A DNA stretch of 64,000 nucleotides from Eretmocerus hayati (Eukaryota > Arthropoda > Insecta > Hymenoptera > Aphelinidae), in assembly GCA_029851415.1 (NCBI GenBank), contig CM056743.1, positions 15,430,727 through 15,494,726 of the forward strand. Reading direction: 5' to 3'. The notes below the pieces were generated by a model. That model was not told the origin of the DNA, ran no database searches, and was given only the letters and a program-made list of their open reading frames with translations. Made by a program: the position numbers and the translations under genes. Of this stretch, positions 60,056-64,000 are shown piece by piece. Numbering within the stretch: the first letter of the stretch is position 1; every line of letters starts with the position of its first letter.

Positions 60056-63000
60056 CACTAATGATGATGGAAAGTTAGTTTCCTGTCGGACACATTCTGT
60101 CTGGAGTATGACACAAAATACTCGCATGAATATTTTTCCATATATACTCGACAGTCTTCTTTCAAGTTGATTCATCAATTTTTTCTTGATGTTGGTCAAG
60201 TGAATATATTTCCGTGAATCAGGTACGACTCGCAACCACTCGTTGCTCATTCAGAACATAAATATTCTGCCATTCCGACATGTCAGCTGGCATATTTCAA
60301 CGAATCCTTAGAATTAATGAGGTGAGATATATTTGCGGGGCCTGGCGAGTCCACAGGCAATGATGTACCAAGTCATTCCGGACTCCGTGCTCCCGAGTCA
60401 CATCAACAGAGCTATCAAACAACAAAACCAGCGTCTCGCGCATGTTTACGGCTCAAAATCATCTGGATGGGCATGCTCTTTTTTGGGTTTAGAATCCCTT
60501 AGAAGCGTTAAGGGACTTTACACACCTTGAATTGATCGGCGCAAGTATGAAAGGTCGGAGAACAAGAAAAGCTGCATAACGTTTGACATGAACTAATAAA
60601 CTCCGACGAACGGATTTATCTCCGATTTATGCCAAGGAAATAACCTCTCTTGATAAGTAACACAAATTGTGAAATTCAAAAGCATTGAAATCTGTGGCGC
60701 ACTCCAAAGTGACTTGCACTTCATCTTGTGTCCGAGAAATTTTTTCCGCCACAATCAAAATCAAACAGAATCACAGAAAGTCAAACGTCCCTTGATTGAA
60801 TTATATGAGGTTAAGAACTACATTCTTGCTTCCGATGCAAGAACTAAGTGGAAATTTGGAAGATAAAATCAATGAATTGAGTACTTCGGCATTAAATTCT
60901 CAATTACATAACGTTGCTCGAATCTTCAAATAACACTCCAGGCACTACACTACACTACATCGGAGAGGGTTTAGAAATGCATTCGTGTTTCTTCATGGTG
61001 CGGAAGGAGATTCACAGGCCCCACAAGTCGAAAGTAGGTTTCGACAAATATTCACAAAATATCATCGGGGCTCCAGTTTACAAGAGTACCCTTCACCTGA
61101 TGTTCAATTTCGAGATCTTCGATCACTTCAAATACAGTAATCTATTATTGCATCTTTTGGATCCATCGATGTGAAACTGATTGCAGTATAAGGAGGAAAA
61201 AGTGAGTCAGCAGGTGGGATGAACGTGTAGACAAGTCAAAGAAAAATGATCAGTTGATCACGTGCTACGACAGCTTCAATCAGCACTGTGGTATTATTTT
61301 CTTTTCTCGAGTTTCTGCTCGATGCGCGTTTTTTTTGTTCTATACTCTCCAACCTTTTTGTTCAGAACGCTTTCAAGTTTTTGCCATCGTGTACATCGCT
61401 TCCCATATCCTTTCTATTTTCCTCACACTTTTGTAGAAAGTGGAAACCTTATTCGAAGCAACGATTCTAGGGTTTTACGTGGATACAAAGCCTCGACTTG
61501 CAATATAAGAGAACGAGAAACTTTTCCAATTTCTTTTCTCAATTCAAGCATCCAATGTACATAGCTACACACACTTGTTTTGGAGGGGAGATACACATTA
61601 TGAAACTGTCACATTTTGGCTCTACACTTGGCGATAGTTCACCAATAATGAATGATTACAGATAATTACTTATTTTCATTGGAGAAGTAAAAGTTCGAGA
61701 TACACTGATATGAATGGTCTTGGAGTTGAGTTAACTCATAGATAGTGATAAAAAACAGGGTTCTCATTCATATATAATAATGAATGAACTTCTATCAGGA
61801 ATCTTCGGCTTCGATTGAGTGTTTTTTCTATCAGAATTTCTTGTGTAGGATTTCTATGCTTGTACTAGTTCATTCCATTCATGATGATTGAGAACTCGAT
61901 CTGCAACTCAGGCTTGGAAATCGGTCGGGAAACTGGACTTTATTATCGTGGACAGATTGAGACATTATCCCAACTTCCTGGATCTGGCAATGTCGAATTT
62001 ATAGAGATTCTACATGATTCAACTCCCCACTCGGTCTGTGAGATACTTAGCAAATTTAAGTACTGCAATGCTATTCCATCAATGTAGAATATTCATAAGA
62101 GACATTTTGAAAGTATTTTCCACTTACGAATATTTTCATTCTTCTCCTCGGAACTACTATATGTATAATTGTGATATTTCTGATTTGAGGTTATCTTCTC
62201 GAAAGTGACTTTTGATATTGAACCCATAAAATGCTTTTATCTCTAGCCAATCGAGACATGGAGAAGTTAACTTTCGAGTCAAGAACACTTCTACTATGCT
62301 CTGATGACGCACAAAAGCGATTTTTTTTCTGATGCACAATGGTTTGACCCAATGTTTGTAGCTGATATTGACCATGAGTGATGAGCAAACACTCCCTTTG
62401 ATGCTCCGGTCTTCAATTTATTGGCTTGAATTATTACAGATTCAGATATATCCTGTATATGAAATAATATTCCAGTTCTCGTGAGCCTGTGCAAATCACC
62501 GGTCCTAACGCAAAATATATCATGTGTTGTAAACATAAGCTCCCGAAAGAGAAGAATTTCGGTAATATTTATTCGGTTTTTGTTGAGGCGGAGGAAATTC
62601 GTTGTGGGACATAAACCTTCACTTTTTCTAATTAATCATCGTATGAAAAGACTTCATTTCTATTCGGTTGTTTTGATGTTGTGGAATAAGCTGTTTCGAA
62701 TTTTACGAGAGTCTTTAAAGCCTATGCGGATAGTAACTGAATAATCCAACCAATCATAGTATCGCACCTACACGAATAGAGCGTGTTCTGGTGATACTTA
62801 TATCGTGAAGTAGGTATGTAATCATTTAATGTTTGATGAGTGTTCCAGTATTCTACTCCTTCACTTTTGGGATACAAGACTTAATTGAAGATCCACATCG
62901 TCGATATATTTTTTGCTCAAACTGATCGATGTTTTTTTTGGCTTGGAGTCTTTGAATGGATTATGTTCAGCAACATCAACTAATTTCCCAGCAGTTGGAG

Positions 63001-63438
63001 TCTTTTTCTCTCTACTGCTGTGAATTGAAGTGCACCTGCTCTGTTCTTCTATTTTTTCGCACATTTTTGTTTCAACCACCGCCTATCCCTCGTGTTGAGG
63101 CGTATTTTTCAAATAAAACAGATTCTGTCTGGCTATTGAACGTGATGGACATCTTCATCTGGGCTCGTTTAATAAATCAGGGAATCATTCCATCTTGAAT
63201 GAGTGAAATTTGAGGTTAATGAAAGCTCAAGGAATTCGTGCGAGACAACGTCTATCCAGTAACCTCTCCTTTTCATCGAAGGAATCTACATGAGGGTCGC
63301 TCATGGCTGATACGTCAGTGTGAGTTTTCGCAGTTACAGAGTGTAAATAACAGATCGATCATCTGCGGTGAAAATTTAGCACTTCAAGTGCCGTTATGTC
63401 TCAATCACCCATCGGTTAGGATAATCTTGATTCCACTG
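60056..63438. other. Unassigned non-coding stretch
   Basis: AT-rich, with short frames on both strands. Nothing recognised. Confidence 0.4.
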
Positions 63439-63860
63439 CCCTAGTAAAAATAAGTGCCTCATGATCATATATGAACATGTTCCCGACCAGACTCTGGGCA
63501 TACATGACTACCTATGACCATGAGGCCGGAGTCATAGGTCGTCATTGGTCTCCATAGTTGATCATAGGAATTTATGTTGGAAATGAAGCACTTCATTGCC
63601 AACTCGAAATATTTCTCAATCCGAAGCTTCGAAATAAGCGCGCTTGGGACTCCAACTGCTAGGCCTCCATCCGATATTGAGAATGTCATGTACAACGACT
63701 TGATTACAATAACCCTACGGCCATGTACGAGTTGGCTTTGTGTGCCTATGACTAACCATGGAGACATAATATTTTCTGAGGTCATAGATTGTCATAAATG
63801 ACTATAGTTCGGCTGGGAACATTTTCATACATGATCATGGGGCACTTATTTTTACTAGGG
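63439..63860. mobile_element. 422 bp MITE with long inverted ends
   Basis: CCCTAGTAAAAATAAGTGCC at 63439 is matched inverted at 63860, and similarity continues through CATGATCAT-TATGAA-ATGTTCCC. Internal subterminal motifs of the type TCATAGG and ATGAC recur in both orientations (63505-63545 and 63735-63810). The flanking TG on both sides could be a 2 bp duplication. No coding capacity. Confidence 0.78.
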
Positions 63861-64000
63861 TGATTTGAAGTCTGTATTGTATGTAGCTATTTGATCAAGC
63901 GCGTCCAAAACCAACGAGAGTGTTTCTCATTTGATCGACCAGAATAAAATTCTCACTGATGCATTGAGTCAACAATAAAAGAAAACCGAAGAACATTGAG

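Noticed and set aside
1..64000. CRISPR array, rRNA, bacterial operons, Helitron ends
   Set aside because: No regularly spaced short repeats, no rRNA-like conserved blocks, no polycistronic layout, and no convincing TC...CTRR hairpin ends.

Overview
The window looks like an intron-rich, AT-rich arthropod (most likely insect) nuclear contig crowded with transposable elements. The only host gene I can assign is a minus-strand dpr-family (Defective proboscis extension response) immunoglobulin gene. Four consecutive coding exons between 44233 and 53211 join in phase across GT-AG introns and encode two Ig domains. Dpr proteins are known from insects. The order is not settled by the sequence; Hymenoptera is a guess.

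Layout. 1 to about 2490: a very large imperfect palindrome, cut by the window edge, whose right arm carries a nested 1.0 kb foldback insertion. 3839-3925: tRNA-derived SINE head. 4742-6938: rearranged retroelement debris on the minus strand (RT fragment, Gag-like zinc-knuckle ORF, probable LTR and polypurine tract, 150 bp inverted repeats). 8792-9565: foldback element. 11725-14013: complete hAT DNA transposon with 19 bp TIRs, an 8 bp target duplication and a spliced transposase interrupted by a 328 bp foldback MITE. 17111-17353: TA-flanked MITE. 23550-23717: two adjacent hairpins. 24140-27436: GC-rich block of SINE, C/G-rich foldback, G-run elements and a possible LTR promoter. 29240-29515: tandem repeat with a 46-codon period. 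36539-37503: TA-flanked element. 44233-53211: dpr gene, each of whose three complete introns holds one foldback element. 59861-60055: tandem duplication. 63439-63860: MITE.

The dpr protein would act at the neuronal cell surface as a partner of DIP Ig proteins. Its signal-peptide exon and C-terminal exon could not be found. The rest of the window is a record of nested insertions; the clearest is the hAT transposase, where removing the MITE and one copy of its TAA target duplication leaves one uninterrupted frame. Most other open frames are short, overlap each other on both strands and have no recognisable domain, so I left them out. I saw no rRNA gene, CRISPR array or functional tRNA gene.
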